NCBI RefSeq assembly: GCF_002078505.1 | Contig: NZ_LUAV01000022.1 | Coordinates: 161,051 to 225,050, forward strand | Source: Ensifer aridi | GTDB taxonomy: Bacteria; Pseudomonadota; Alphaproteobacteria; Rhizobiales; Rhizobiaceae | Length of the DNA stretch: 64,000 nt | Reading direction: 5' to 3' | Shown here: positions 10,373 through 19,520 of the stretch, piece after piece | Layout of the letters: each line of letters begins with the position of its first letter | Position numbering within the stretch: position 1 is the first letter of the stretch | Program-made: the position numbers and the translations under genes | The notes under the pieces: generated by a model | Told to the model about the DNA's origin: nothing | What the model saw: only the letters and a program-made list of their open reading frames with translations | The model's database searches: none

Positions 10373-11983
10373 ATGACACGCACGCGATTTCTGACGGTTT
10401 CACGCCGCTCTTTCGTCAAAGGCGCAACCGCTGCCGCCGGTACAGCCCTTTTCGCGCCGAGCATTCTGCGCGCGGCGACCAAGCACAGGCGCAAGAACAT
10501 GACGAGCGCCGACGGGCAGAAGGACCTACAAAGTTACATGGACGCCGTCACGGCGATGATGAAGCTTCCGCCTTCGGACCCGCGGAACTGGTACCGCAAT
10601 GGCTTCATCCACCTGATGGACTGCCCCCATGGCGACTGGTGGTTTACCAGCTGGCACCGCGGCTATCTCGGCTATTTCGAGGAGACTTGCCGCGAACTGA
10701 GCGGCAATCCGGATTTCGCCCTGCCATACTGGGACTGGACGGCCAATCCCGAGGTCCTGCCGCCGCTGTTCGGCACAATTCTCGATCCCGTCAACAGCTC
10801 CGCCTATATTCCCGACCACAACCGCTTCCAGGAGATCATGCAGGCGCCGATCAAGGCTTATTGGGACAGTCTCAGCCCTGCCCAATTGCAGCAGCAGACG
10901 TTGCGCGGCTATCCGGATTTTGATGCGCTGTGGAGCGACGCGATGGCGAGCTTCGCCAATCAGACGAACGCCCGCTTCCTGACGGCGCAGAATCCGAAAC
11001 TCAATCCCGCCACCCAAACTGCAGTCGACATCGACACCATCAAGGCATCGCTGGCGCCAACAACATTCGCCAATGACGCGGGCGCTCCGGGTCTCGCTTT
11101 CAACAGTCCGGTATCGTCCAGCCACCAGGTGGCACCGGTCGGCTTCTCTATTCTCGAAGGCCAGCCGCATAACCGCGTGCATATGAGCGTCGGCGGCCAG
11201 AGCGCTCCCTACGGGCTGATGTCACAGAACCTGTCGCCGATCGACCCGATCTTCTTTCTGCATCATTGCAACATCGACCGGCTATGGGATGTCTGGACCC
11301 GCAAGCAGCAGGCGATGGGCCTGCCCGTGGGGCCAACCGCTGACCAACAGGGGCAGTACGATCCGGAACCCTATCTCTTTTATGTCAACGCTGACGGCAG
11401 CCCCGTGACCGACAAGACCAGGGCCGCTGATTATCTCGCAATCGGCGCCTTTGACTATGATTATGAGGCTGGCAGCGGCGAAGAGGTCATCCCGGTTGCA
11501 ATCGCCGGCCGCTCGAGCCCCATTCCGGCGTTGGAAGCAGCCGTGCCTGCCTCCGCGGCCGTGGCCATAAACGAACCGGCGACCGCCAAGCTTACGGTTT
11601 CGCAGGAACTGGTGGATGTTGCCGCCAAGCCTTCGGAACAGTCGCGCCAATTCGCGAAGGTCAGCATCAAGCCGCCGATGGACGTTGGCGGACTGAATTT
11701 CCTCGTTTTCATCTTCCCCGAGGGAACGACGCCTGATCTCAACCCGGACGGACCAGATTTCGCCGGCAGCTTCGAGTTCTTCGGTGTTCGTCATCATCAT
11801 ACCGACACAGTCAGTTTCACCATACCAATCGACAAGGCGCTCGACAGGCTGATCGACGATGGTAGGCTCAAAGCGGGCGAACCGATCGACTTCGCCGTTG
11901 TGGTCGCGCAAGCGGGCAAACGTCTCGAAGGCAGCATGCCGGCTAAGGCACAGCTGACCGACATTCAGGTGGGGTCGTTCTGA
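10373..11983 (+). CDS. Tat-exported tyrosinase-family copper oxidase
   Basis: A 536-residue type 3 copper enzyme. The N-terminus SRRSFVKGATAAAGTALFAP is a twin-arginine signal, so it is exported folded with copper bound. CuA ligands are H80 and H95 in WWFTSWHRGYLGYFEE, with a further His at about 86. CuB ligands lie in GQPHNRVH (about 266 and 270) and DPIFFLHHCNIDRLWDVW (about 297). Tyrosinases hydroxylate monophenols and oxidise o-diphenols to quinones, leading to melanin. The C-terminal 170 residues form the beta-domain seen in polyphenol oxidases (VGGLNFLVFIFPEG). It follows the multicopper oxidase and a small gene in the same direction. It is longer than minimal bacterial tyrosinases and closer in layout to plant-type polyphenol oxidases. 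Confidence 0.9.
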   Translation: MTRTRFLTVSRRSFVKGATAAAGTALFAPSILRAATKHRRKNMTSADGQKDLQSYMDAVTAMMKLPPSDPRNWYRNGFIHLMDCPHGDWWFTSWHRGYLGYFEETCRELSGNPDFALPYWDWTANPEVLPPLFGTILDPVNSSAYIPDHNRFQEIMQAPIKAYWDSLSPAQLQQQTLRGYPDFDALWSDAMASFANQTNARFLTAQNPKLNPATQTAVDIDTIKASLAPTTFANDAGAPGLAFNSPVSSSHQVAPVGFSILEGQPHNRVHMSVGGQSAPYGLMSQNLSPIDPIFFLHHCNIDRLWDVWTRKQQAMGLPVGPTADQQGQYDPEPYLFYVNADGSPVTDKTRAADYLAIGAFDYDYEAGSGEEVIPVAIAGRSSPIPALEAAVPASAAVAINEPATAKLTVSQELVDVAAKPSEQSRQFAKVSIKPPMDVGGLNFLVFIFPEGTTPDLNPDGPDFAGSFEFFGVRHHHTDTVSFTIPIDKALDRLIDDGRLKAGEPIDFAVVVAQAGKRLEGSMPAKAQLTDIQVGSF

Positions 11984-12107
11984 GCCGCTCGAGGCAGCGG
12001 ACCGACGGTTTTGGGTCATGCCCGTTGATCGCAGACACGCTCGCGGTGTTTTTGCGATGCTGGCAAAGGGATAACGGCAGCGCGCCTGCTGCGGGATTTA
12101 AGCGGAG

Positions 12108-12440
12108 ATGGCCGATCAACAACGCAGAATTGTGATCAACCTGCCGCGAGCGCCGCGGCCGGACGAAACCGTGGGGCTCAATATCGTCACCGGCCCGCTA
12201 CCGCTCGGCGCGGAAATCCGCTTTCGAACCGCCTCAGGCCACGTGATCGGTTCTGCCATTCCATTCGGCAGGACCGATCCTGACAAACAGCTGGTATTCC
12301 AGTTATCGCTTTCCGGCCGCTACATCGACGGCTCCCGGCTTGAAATCTTTGCGGATATGCTCGACGCCGGGAGTTCCCTACCGCGGGCGCCAACCGAACA
12401 GGAACTGGTCTCGGTGAAGGCGTGGATTGTGCAACAGTGA
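12108..12440 (+). CDS. Hypothetical protein after tyrosinase
   Basis: A 110-residue product beginning MADQQRRIVINLPRAPRPDE, 124 bases after the tyrosinase stop and in the same direction, with a GCGGAG site before the ATG. The sequence is beta-strand rich (GLNIVTGPLPLGAEIRFRT, KQLVFQLSLSGRYIDGSRLEIFA) and has no signal peptide, membrane segment or Cys. I do not recognise it. Its place at the end of the oxidase operon makes it a candidate accessory protein for the two copper enzymes. Confidence 0.65.
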   Translation: MADQQRRIVINLPRAPRPDETVGLNIVTGPLPLGAEIRFRTASGHVIGSAIPFGRTDPDKQLVFQLSLSGRYIDGSRLEIFADMLDAGSSLPRAPTEQELVSVKAWIVQQ

Positions 12441-12776
12441 GGTTGTTCTTGTTACCATTTTGCGTCGAATGCCGATGGCCTGCGCCGGGCGAGGCGCGCC
12501 GTTATGCGGGAGTGCCCGAAGCCGAGATGGACGAGGCTCTGGAAACAGCGAAAGGCACGCTCATCACGCGCGTGCGGCAAGCCGGGGCTGCGGCTGCCCT
12601 ATGATCCGGGGCACCCGGGGCTCGACCTGGGCAGCCTGTTCAATCGGAGGCAAGTCGGGAGCATAGCTAAAGCAAGAATCCGGTGGTTTGTTGGCCACTT
12701 AATCAGGTTCTTCCATGTGGTGGTGCAGTTGGTTGAGGGGTAGCATGCGGGCTCTAAGGTGTCCCTGGCCTTTCCG
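12441..12776. other. Gene-poor stretch
   Basis: Short frames such as 12422-12604 (plus) overlap the preceding gene, lack ribosome binding sites and resemble no family. I see no supported gene. The stretch separates the copper-oxidase operon from the convergent XRE regulator gene. Confidence 0.35.
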
Positions 12777-13019
12777 CTAGTCCAGCAGGAACATGGAGGT
12801 TGGCATTTGAAGTGCAGCGGCAATGCGCCTAAGCCTGCCCGGATCGACATCAGCCCCTTGTTCGATCCTTGTAATTTCGGCGCCAGTCAGACCGCAGGTT
12901 AATGCGAGGTCCTCGACGCTATATCCGACCGCTTCGCGGAATCGCCGGACAGTGTCACCTATATCAACGTGACCCACGCGCGTGTCGGAAGCGTCTCTGT
13001 GGTGTATTGAATTCGTCAT
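12777..13019 (-). CDS. XRE-family helix-turn-helix regulator
   Basis: An 80-residue protein from ATG 13019, with GGAG seven bases upstream. Residues 20-75 form an HTH_3/XRE domain: IGDTVRRFREAVGYSVEDLALTCGLTGAEITRIEQGADVDPGRLRRIAAALQ is the classical five-helix pattern (named here by its IGDTVRR, LALTCGL and ITRIEQG segments). It ends in a short hydrophobic tail, MFLLD. It may regulate nearby genes. It is convergent with the tyrosinase operon, so a direct link is not shown. Confidence 0.8.
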   Translation of the reverse strand: MTNSIHHRDASDTRVGHVDIGDTVRRFREAVGYSVEDLALTCGLTGAEITRIEQGADVDPGRLRRIAAALQMPTSMFLLD

Positions 13020-13404
13020 GAGGTGACTCCTTCGGTCATTGCGCACAAGGAGCGCGTGCTCCTCGCGTGAAGGGAGCGTGCAGCCTTGGAAAAGCAGGCC
13101 AACGCTATTGTTGCAGTGCAATATAAGTTCAAAAGATGGCGATGCAAGGTCGCCCGGGCTCTGGCGCCGCTTCCTCTGTGGCTTCTAAGACCTATGACCC
13201 ACCATAACGGCGAACAATGATCCGGAGAGACTTCATGTGAGTCTTCCCAACTCGAATTCGTTCCGCGGAGGCGAGGCTGTGGACGGCGCACCGTGCAGCT
13301 AACCATTTGCCGGTCCTTGGCGGCCCGCCGCCGCTATGCCCCGTCGACGCCGGTGGACCGTTTCAAGCAAACCCATCGATCTCAACGGATAGACATTTGG
13401 ACAG
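13020..13404. other. Intergenic stretch upstream of the XRE gene
   Basis: About 385 bases between the XRE gene and the second copy of the direct repeat. Open frames here lack coding character. The promoter of the XRE gene must lie in the first part. Nothing else is recognisable. Confidence 0.35.
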
Positions 13405-13820
13405 TGTTGTAATCCGCAGCTTGGAGACTCCGCCGGTCGGCCGAACTTCGGCGCCACGACGCGGTGCCCCAGCTTCTTGAAAGCACGCGCCCGCTAAAAG
13501 CGCTCGCGCAAGACATGCGCCCTCTATCTTTCAGTTGAAGACAACTTTCTTTATCGCCGTTCGGAAGATTGCCAAAACGCTTTTTTTGAATGGCAACGAT
13601 CCGTGCTGTGGATGGGATGTGTTTCAAGTCGGGTATCGTTGAATGACGTAGCGAAACGGCGCCTGACAGAGGACACGGCTGGGCGGAAGATCTCGGAATG
13701 GCCCGGGAAAGGAAATGGCGGTGCCTCAGCCAACTGAGCCTCGGTCTTTTTGTTTGGGACTGGGTCTGTAATGGCGCGAACACCGGTGCGGCTTCTATGC
13801 CACCTAAAGCGGGCCGCGAT
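13405..13820. repeat. 415-bp direct repeat, copy 2
   Basis: The second copy of the element at 223-637, in the same orientation and easily aligned by eye over its full length, including the AGTTG-AAGA-CAACT inverted repeat. Unlike copy 1 it is not next to an aquaporin gene. The two copies bracket 13 kb holding the helicase and copper-oxidase genes, which would allow that segment to be excised or duplicated by recombination. Confidence 0.85.
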
Positions 13821-14385
13821 CGGACGCTCGACACGCGTTGGCCCTCGACGAGGAGCGAGAACAATACTCACCTCGGCTGACCACCGGTTCATGGCCATGT
13901 GCAGGAGTTCTCTGATCTGCCGGCCCGCATACTGGCTGCACGCTCCAAGCCCAAGGCCGGGCGGCTCGCCTGTAGATCTCCTCAAGAGGCGCGCCTTCCG
14001 TGCCGAAATCGCGACCGGCAGCCGAGTGCACTGCCAAACTCACTTTTCTCCTCAATTCGGGCGAGTCGAGAACGTCGCTTGCGACATCGCCAATCGCGTA
14101 GTGCGCGGTCCTCAGCGCTTTGTGGAGGGAAGCGTCGTAGCGTGCTTGCTGACCGTGGATCCTGCAATTTCAAGCCGTCGCCGCGCTTGCGAGGTGGCGC
14201 GCCGGCGGCGCTTTCAATCGAGAAAGCAGAGGCGAAAATTTGTGCCCCGAGGGAACATGAGGTCGCCCATCTCCGATAATTCCGGCGACGCGATTTTCTT
14301 GCCAGACTGCATCTGCTGGCGCGAACAATCCGGGCCGGTCTCAACGAGCCGAACTCGTTCGCGGCGTTCTCCAGAAGCTTTTCTG
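13821..14385. other. Gene-poor stretch downstream of the T3SS translocator gene
   Basis: About 565 bases with long overlapping frames on both strands but no recognisable domain or start signal. This is the 3' flank of the leftward T3SS operon. No clear hairpin terminator was found by eye. Confidence 0.35.
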
Positions 14386-17300
14386 TTAGGCGGGCGTGCG
14401 CCCTATCTGGCGTGCGATGACGGACTCCCAATCGATGGGCGTCGCCTCGTGCTTCTCTACATCCCCGATTTTGATCGGCCCGATCTCAACACCGCGGGCG
14501 AATTTGATCGGATCGTCCAGGAGCCGTCGCAGGTTTGATTCCATCTCTTTCGTCTGTTTTTTGAAGGCGTTGTTGTCCTTGATGCCCTGATAGATTGAAT
14601 AACCCATCCAGGCAGCGGTGGAGACCAGATTGGCCATGCCAAAGGCCAGCGTCCAACCGCGCGCAAGGGCAAGGGTGCCGCCGGATCCCAGACCGATCGT
14701 TCCACCAGTCTTCACCTGATTGATCAGGTTGCCGATTTGAATTCCCATGTTGGTGATGGCTTCCCCGGCAATGACGCTGTCGGCAGCAAGGCCTACCGAA
14801 ATCAGGCTGATATTGACTGGATCGCCCCTCTTGACGTCGGCGATCAGCCAAAGTGCCTCAAGCGGTAGCCAGGCGGAAAAAATAAGGGCATTGGCGACGT
14901 TAACGCCGGCCTTGAGCAGTCCCGCGGAGTCTCGCCGCGCGGCCTTCGCCCAGTCGCTCAATTTGCTGCTGGAGACCTTCGCCGACTCTTTGAGCCCATC
15001 GCCGACCGCCTGCAGGATGTTCACGCCCGTCGAGGCGGCATAGAGGATGAGGGCAGAGAGACCGACATTGTCCCCCGGCTTCAAGTTGAATCCGGCATAA
15101 ACCGTGCGGGCGCCATACATGAGGGCGTTGACCGAGCGGACGATAGTTTCCCTGTACTCTGTCAGTGACGTGCCGCTTGGGGCTTCCGTCACCCGTTCGT
15201 CCACCACCTTCTTGAGCAATGCGTCCGTTATTGTCTGGGTCTGGCCACCGGGGCGGCTGAGCGACCAAACATAATAGATGATGCTCATCACATTGCCTTT
15301 GAAGAGCCCCGCTGCGTCGACGTTGTCACCGAAGAGGGAACGGCCCATGGAGGTGATGGTATCGCCGAAGAGATCTTCGAGATCGGTGTTGGCGCTGGAA
15401 AACGCCGTGGGATCTCCGATAACGAGATCGGGGGCACGTTCCTTGGCGAGGTCGGTTATCTTGCCCGCCATCTGCTCCACGATCTTCATCCCGTAACGCC
15501 CAAGCACCGAGATACTCCAGCCGTGTTCCTTGGTTCCGAACAGCTTTTCGGCAATCTGTGAGGAGTTGAGGCTCGGGCGGTCGCCGCGGACCAGGGAATG
15601 CGTTCCGCCGCCGCTGGCTATGCCGCGCCCGGCCAAGCCGGTGGCAATGGTGATCAACGCGCTGATTTCCTGCGGCGTGTAGGTATTGATGCCGCTACTG
15701 CGATGGAACTTCCCGTTCGCGTCGCGGTAAACGAGATCCTGACCAAGTGTCTTCGGCTGCACCCGCGAGACCAGCGCGCCCGCGTCCAGAAGCGCTGTCA
15801 CCGCCTGCGCCACCGCCTCGCGATATTCGCCGGCGCCTATCCCGGAGCCTTGCGGCGCATTCATCTGGAGTGTCAGCCGGCCCAAATGGCCGGGCAGCTC
15901 CTGTGCCGAAATCTCGCCTTTGGTGAATTTCTCCCACAGGCCTTCCACAATGTTCAGCACGTCGCTGGAGAAGGTCTGGCGCGCGAACGCCTTTTCGTTT
16001 CCCCCGCCGAACAGGTTGTCCGCCATGATCGAGGTGGCGTCGGAAAACAGGCTTGTCACCCCACCCGGCTCAAGTACCGGACCGAAGACGATTGCTTGAG
16101 GATCGGTTTGCTTGATGAAGTCGCTGAGAATATCGCCGGCGTTGTTGAGAGCAGTCACGTCGTGGTTCTTACGGACGACAGCATCCCAGGAGGCCAGCTT
16201 GAAATCGGTCGCCGGCCGCGAGGCATCGCCGCGCTGACCGGAGGTGACGCCAGTCTCGCCCATATGGTCACCGGCGAGCTTCGTGCTCATGACCATCAGC
16301 GCGGAGAGTTCCACCGCACTCATGTTCTTGTTGCGCGCCGCGGTCGAGGCAAGCGACGCGCCGTTGAACAGCATCTTCGCGCCGTCACGGAGCGCATTGG
16401 CCTTCTCGCCGGAAATGCCGTTGCGTTGCAGGTAGCGGTCGATGGCTCCATCGAGGCCCCGCACATCGCCGCCGTCGAGTTCCACGAAATCACCCCAGAG
16501 CTCGCGGAAGAGGGCGGTGAGTTCGGCTCTATATGTCTCCTTGCCCGCCCCGGAATAGTTGCTGGCGATAAGGTCGATGGTCTCGCCTGCGACGGACTCG
16601 AGGCTTGGAATGGGCTTGTCACCCCGCGTCAGATGCTTTTCCGTAAGCAGGCGTCGCATGGAGGCGATGTCATGAATGCCCGACTGGAACAGCGTATCCA
16701 GCTTCGAGACCTCTGGAATGGCCCGTCCACCGACGGTCCGCTCGTTACCATTGGCGAAATCGCCCATCTGCTTCATCAGATCGGAGTCGAACAATCCCTC
16801 GCCGAAGACTTCGCTGGCGATGAGGTTATCCTGTATCTGCGGCGTGACCGATCCAAGTCCCTTCGCGGTGAGACCATCCAGGGCATCGGCGAATTCGGGC
16901 AGGCGCGGCAATACCTCCTTGTTGTAGAACTCTTTGTAGGCGGCCTCGATCTTATCCGAATTGGCGGTCACCGTGGCTTCCGGCAGCACCGACATATAGA
17001 AGGCGAGGGCGTTGTTGTACTCCTGCAGGATGGTCTGGATGTCCTTGCCCGACCTCAGGCCATCGTTGAGTATGCCGCCATTGACGATTTCGCTCTCAAA
17101 ACTCCTGGTCAGCGTTAGGCGCAGGTCCTTCACTTCCTCATCACGCTTGATGGTGTTGTCGATGATCTTGGCCGCATCCGTCTCCGTGTCAGGAGCCACC
17201 CGGTTGCCGGTGGTGAGGATGTGCTTGAAGCCTTCGAACACCCTTTTTGTAAGCAGGGACTGCACTTCCGGGTCGGCCTCAAGAATGGCAATGGCGTTGT

Positions 17301-17601
17301 TCAGGTCTTTCCAGATCTCATCCTGATTGAGCGGCTTTTCGCCGAAACGCTTGGGCAGGTCGTCGTAGTGATCGTAATCCTCGCGTGCTTCAAGCAGATC
17401 GAGCAGCGTAATCAACTTCTGCTCTGCGGTGTACTTGTCGGGGTTCAGTGCAACGTCGATACTTTGAAAGTCGCGCTTGTCATCCTTGTAACCCTCGAAA
17501 ATGCCCTTGTAGATCTCTTTCCGCAGGCTGGAATTGTTTAGCCGGTCCATCTCATTCCGGATCGGCGATGAAGTGTTCTGGTTGTTGACGGCTTCGACCA
17601 T
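14386..17601 (-). CDS. Large HrpK/NopX-like T3SS translocator candidate
   Basis: A 1071-residue protein starting MVEAVNNQNTSSPIRNEMD, with AGAGGG upstream of the ATG, 23 bases after sctV. No Sec signal; the N-terminus is Ser/Asn-rich as in type III substrates. The C-terminal 180 residues hold hydrophobic segments (about 905-922, 930-946, 975-1005) like the membrane-inserting part of HrpF/NopX/HrpK translocators. These form or assist the pore in the host membrane. A module recurs three times (about 395-445, 590-660, 813-862), each with an LSALxxxA-type helix, and a linked LFGDxxTSM-type segment occurs twice (about 518-533 and 743-760). NopX is roughly 600 residues, so this form is unusually long. 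Family assignment rests on context and the C-terminal layout. Confidence 0.7.
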   Translation of the reverse strand: MVEAVNNQNTSSPIRNEMDRLNNSSLRKEIYKGIFEGYKDDKRDFQSIDVALNPDKYTAEQKLITLLDLLEAREDYDHYDDLPKRFGEKPLNQDEIWKDLNNAIAILEADPEVQSLLTKRVFEGFKHILTTGNRVAPDTETDAAKIIDNTIKRDEEVKDLRLTLTRSFESEIVNGGILNDGLRSGKDIQTILQEYNNALAFYMSVLPEATVTANSDKIEAAYKEFYNKEVLPRLPEFADALDGLTAKGLGSVTPQIQDNLIASEVFGEGLFDSDLMKQMGDFANGNERTVGGRAIPEVSKLDTLFQSGIHDIASMRRLLTEKHLTRGDKPIPSLESVAGETIDLIASNYSGAGKETYRAELTALFRELWGDFVELDGGDVRGLDGAIDRYLQRNGISGEKANALRDGAKMLFNGASLASTAARNKNMSAVELSALMVMSTKLAGDHMGETGVTSGQRGDASRPATDFKLASWDAVVRKNHDVTALNNAGDILSDFIKQTDPQAIVFGPVLEPGGVTSLFSDATSIMADNLFGGGNEKAFARQTFSSDVLNIVEGLWEKFTKGEISAQELPGHLGRLTLQMNAPQGSGIGAGEYREAVAQAVTALLDAGALVSRVQPKTLGQDLVYRDANGKFHRSSGINTYTPQEISALITIATGLAGRGIASGGGTHSLVRGDRPSLNSSQIAEKLFGTKEHGWSISVLGRYGMKIVEQMAGKITDLAKERAPDLVIGDPTAFSSANTDLEDLFGDTITSMGRSLFGDNVDAAGLFKGNVMSIIYYVWSLSRPGGQTQTITDALLKKVVDERVTEAPSGTSLTEYRETIVRSVNALMYGARTVYAGFNLKPGDNVGLSALILYAASTGVNILQAVGDGLKESAKVSSSKLSDWAKAARRDSAGLLKAGVNVANALIFSAWLPLEALWLIADVKRGDPVNISLISVGLAADSVIAGEAITNMGIQIGNLINQVKTGGTIGLGSGGTLALARGWTLAFGMANLVSTAAWMGYSIYQGIKDNNAFKKQTKEMESNLRRLLDDPIKFARGVEIGPIKIGDVEKHEATPIDWESVIARQIGRTPA

Positions 17602-17624
17602 TTTCCGTTCCCTCTTTATTATTG

Positions 17625-19520
17625 TCAGGCTCCAACCGCGGCGATCACGTCGCAGGTGATTTCCTCACTGATGTCGTCAGGGGAGAGCACCGGCATACGG
17701 CAACCGTGGCGGATCAGCAGCGCCTGCGACAAAAGCCGGACGTCGCTCTCCACGATAGCAACGGGGTCGCGATCCTCGGCATTCGCTGCGGAAAGCTTTT
17801 GCTTGGCGTCCTCTACCAACCGGCGCAGGTTCTCGCAGGCCTCGGCCTCCGCTTCTCCCGAGCTTTCTTTGAAGGCGCGCACGCTGCGCTCCCATTCCGG
17901 GCCGAGCGTGATGACGGGGAGTAACCCTCTTTGGTCCAGGAGGCCGAATGCGATCTGACGGCCGAGCGCCTGTCGCGCGCGCTCCGCCATATCCTCTGGC
18001 GCCTCCGTATGATGGGAGGTGAGCAGGGCCTCGAGAAGACCGCGTGGCTGAGACACGGTGACGCCGGAATCGAGCAGGCGGCGTATGACGGCGACGAGCA
18101 GCATGGGGGGTACCTGCGCTCGCACATCGCTTGCGAGCTTGCCCAGCCTCGGCTCGAGGCTCATAAGCCATTGCGTCGCGTCGTCGACGCTGAAGATCGA
18201 TCCGATGTGGCGGCGGACGATACGCGCAATATCGTTGGCAATCTGCTCCGCCGGTCGGCTCGGCGGACACTCTACGAGGCCTGCCGGCACGTTCTCGACC
18301 TGGATGTGCATGAGGTCATCGCCCATGCGGGGATCGGCATTGAATGTCGGTACCGTAATGGCCACGCCCACGGCCCTGGCCAAGACGCCGATGCGGCCGT
18401 CGAGCTGCGTCCCCAAGCCTTCGGCCGCCAAGCGCGCCATGGTCGCCGCCGAGACCGTTGCGATAATGGGGTCGCCGTACTTTGTCCTGTCGAGGGAAAC
18501 GGGCGCATGTTCTTCCGATCCCCGAGCCGCGCTGCCGGACGTCCCTGCCTGCCTCCGGCGCCACATTGTGAACGCGATGAATGCGAGCATGCCGGAGATC
18601 GGCCAGAGAACCGCATCCGGGAAGCCGGGTACGAAACTCATCAGCGCGGTCATGGCGGCTCCGACACCCAGTGCACGGGGCTCTCGCGCCAACTGACGAC
18701 TGATGTCAGTTCCGAGGCTGCTGCTGCTATCGTCGTTGACCCGCGTGACGACCGTGCCGGCTGCGACGGCCATCAACATCGACGGGATCTGCGACACCAA
18801 GCCGTCGCCGACCGAAAGCAGCGAATAGAGGTGGGCGGATTCCGAGAAGCTCAAGCCCCGCTGGAAAATGCCGATGGCGAGACCGCCGAGCAGGTTGACA
18901 GCAACGATCGCGAGGCCGGCGATGGCGTCGCCCTTGACGAAGCGCATGGCACCATCCATGGCACCGAAGAACTGGCTCTCGCGCTCGAGCCTGGCACGGC
19001 GTGTCTGCGCCGCTTCGGCCGAGATATGGCCGTTGCGCAGGTCGCTGTCGATGGCGAGCTGCTTGCCGGGCATGGCATCGAGGGTGAAGCGGGCTCCGAC
19101 CTCGGCGATGCGCTCGGCACCCTTGGTGACGACGATGAACTGCACGAGCGCCACAATCAGGAACACCACGAGGCCGACGAGAACGTTGCCCGCGACCACG
19201 AAGGAGCCGAAGGCGTGGATGATTTCGCCGGCATCGCCTTCTGCCAGCACCAGCCGGGTCGTCGAAATGGTCAGCGATAGCCGGAAGACCGTGCCGATCA
19301 GAATCACGGCGGGGAATGTGGAGATGTCGAGAATGTTGCGTAGGTAGATCGTCGTGACAAGGACGATGAAGGCGAAGGCAAGATTGAAGGCAATCATCGC
19401 GTCGACGAGTACTGTCGGTAGCGGCACCACCATCATGGCGACTACCAGCGCGAAGAAGGCGGCGAATAATATATCCGTTCTGCGCCAGAGGCCGGAAAGG
19501 ACCGACGATCCGGCCGTCAT
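17625..19520 (-). CDS. sctV: T3SS export gate protein SctV (RhcV)
   Basis: A 631-residue FHIPEP-family protein. The start is ATG 19520, overlapping the sctD stop in an ATGA. The N-terminal half has about seven or eight membrane helices beginning DILFAAFFALVVAMMVVPLP, and contains GTVFRLSLTISTTRLVL and the FHIPEP region (FVKGDAIAGLAIVAVNLLGG). The C-terminal cytoplasmic domain (about 330-631) forms the nonameric ring that receives chaperone-substrate complexes. The length is slightly shorter than the family norm of about 690. It lies between sctD and the translocator gene in one operon. No damage is visible. Confidence 0.93.
   Translation of the reverse strand: MTAGSSVLSGLWRRTDILFAAFFALVVAMMVVPLPTVLVDAMIAFNLAFAFIVLVTTIYLRNILDISTFPAVILIGTVFRLSLTISTTRLVLAEGDAGEIIHAFGSFVVAGNVLVGLVVFLIVALVQFIVVTKGAERIAEVGARFTLDAMPGKQLAIDSDLRNGHISAEAAQTRRARLERESQFFGAMDGAMRFVKGDAIAGLAIVAVNLLGGLAIGIFQRGLSFSESAHLYSLLSVGDGLVSQIPSMLMAVAAGTVVTRVNDDSSSSLGTDISRQLAREPRALGVGAAMTALMSFVPGFPDAVLWPISGMLAFIAFTMWRRRQAGTSGSAARGSEEHAPVSLDRTKYGDPIIATVSAATMARLAAEGLGTQLDGRIGVLARAVGVAITVPTFNADPRMGDDLMHIQVENVPAGLVECPPSRPAEQIANDIARIVRRHIGSIFSVDDATQWLMSLEPRLGKLASDVRAQVPPMLLVAVIRRLLDSGVTVSQPRGLLEALLTSHHTEAPEDMAERARQALGRQIAFGLLDQRGLLPVITLGPEWERSVRAFKESSGEAEAEACENLRRLVEDAKQKLSAANAEDRDPVAIVESDVRLLSQALLIRHGCRMPVLSPDDISEEITCDVIAAVGA

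Noticed and set aside
12422..12604. 60-codon plus-strand frame after the copper-oxidase operon
   Set aside because: Overlaps the preceding gene, no ribosome binding site, no resemblance to a family.
15598..17118. 506-codon plus-strand open frame
   Set aside because: It is antisense to the translocator gene, has no known domain or ribosome binding site, and its composition (His/Arg rich) is that of a shadow frame in high-GC DNA.
17931..19280. 449-codon plus-strand open frame
   Set aside because: It lies wholly antisense to sctV, whose FHIPEP motifs are clear. Shadow frame.
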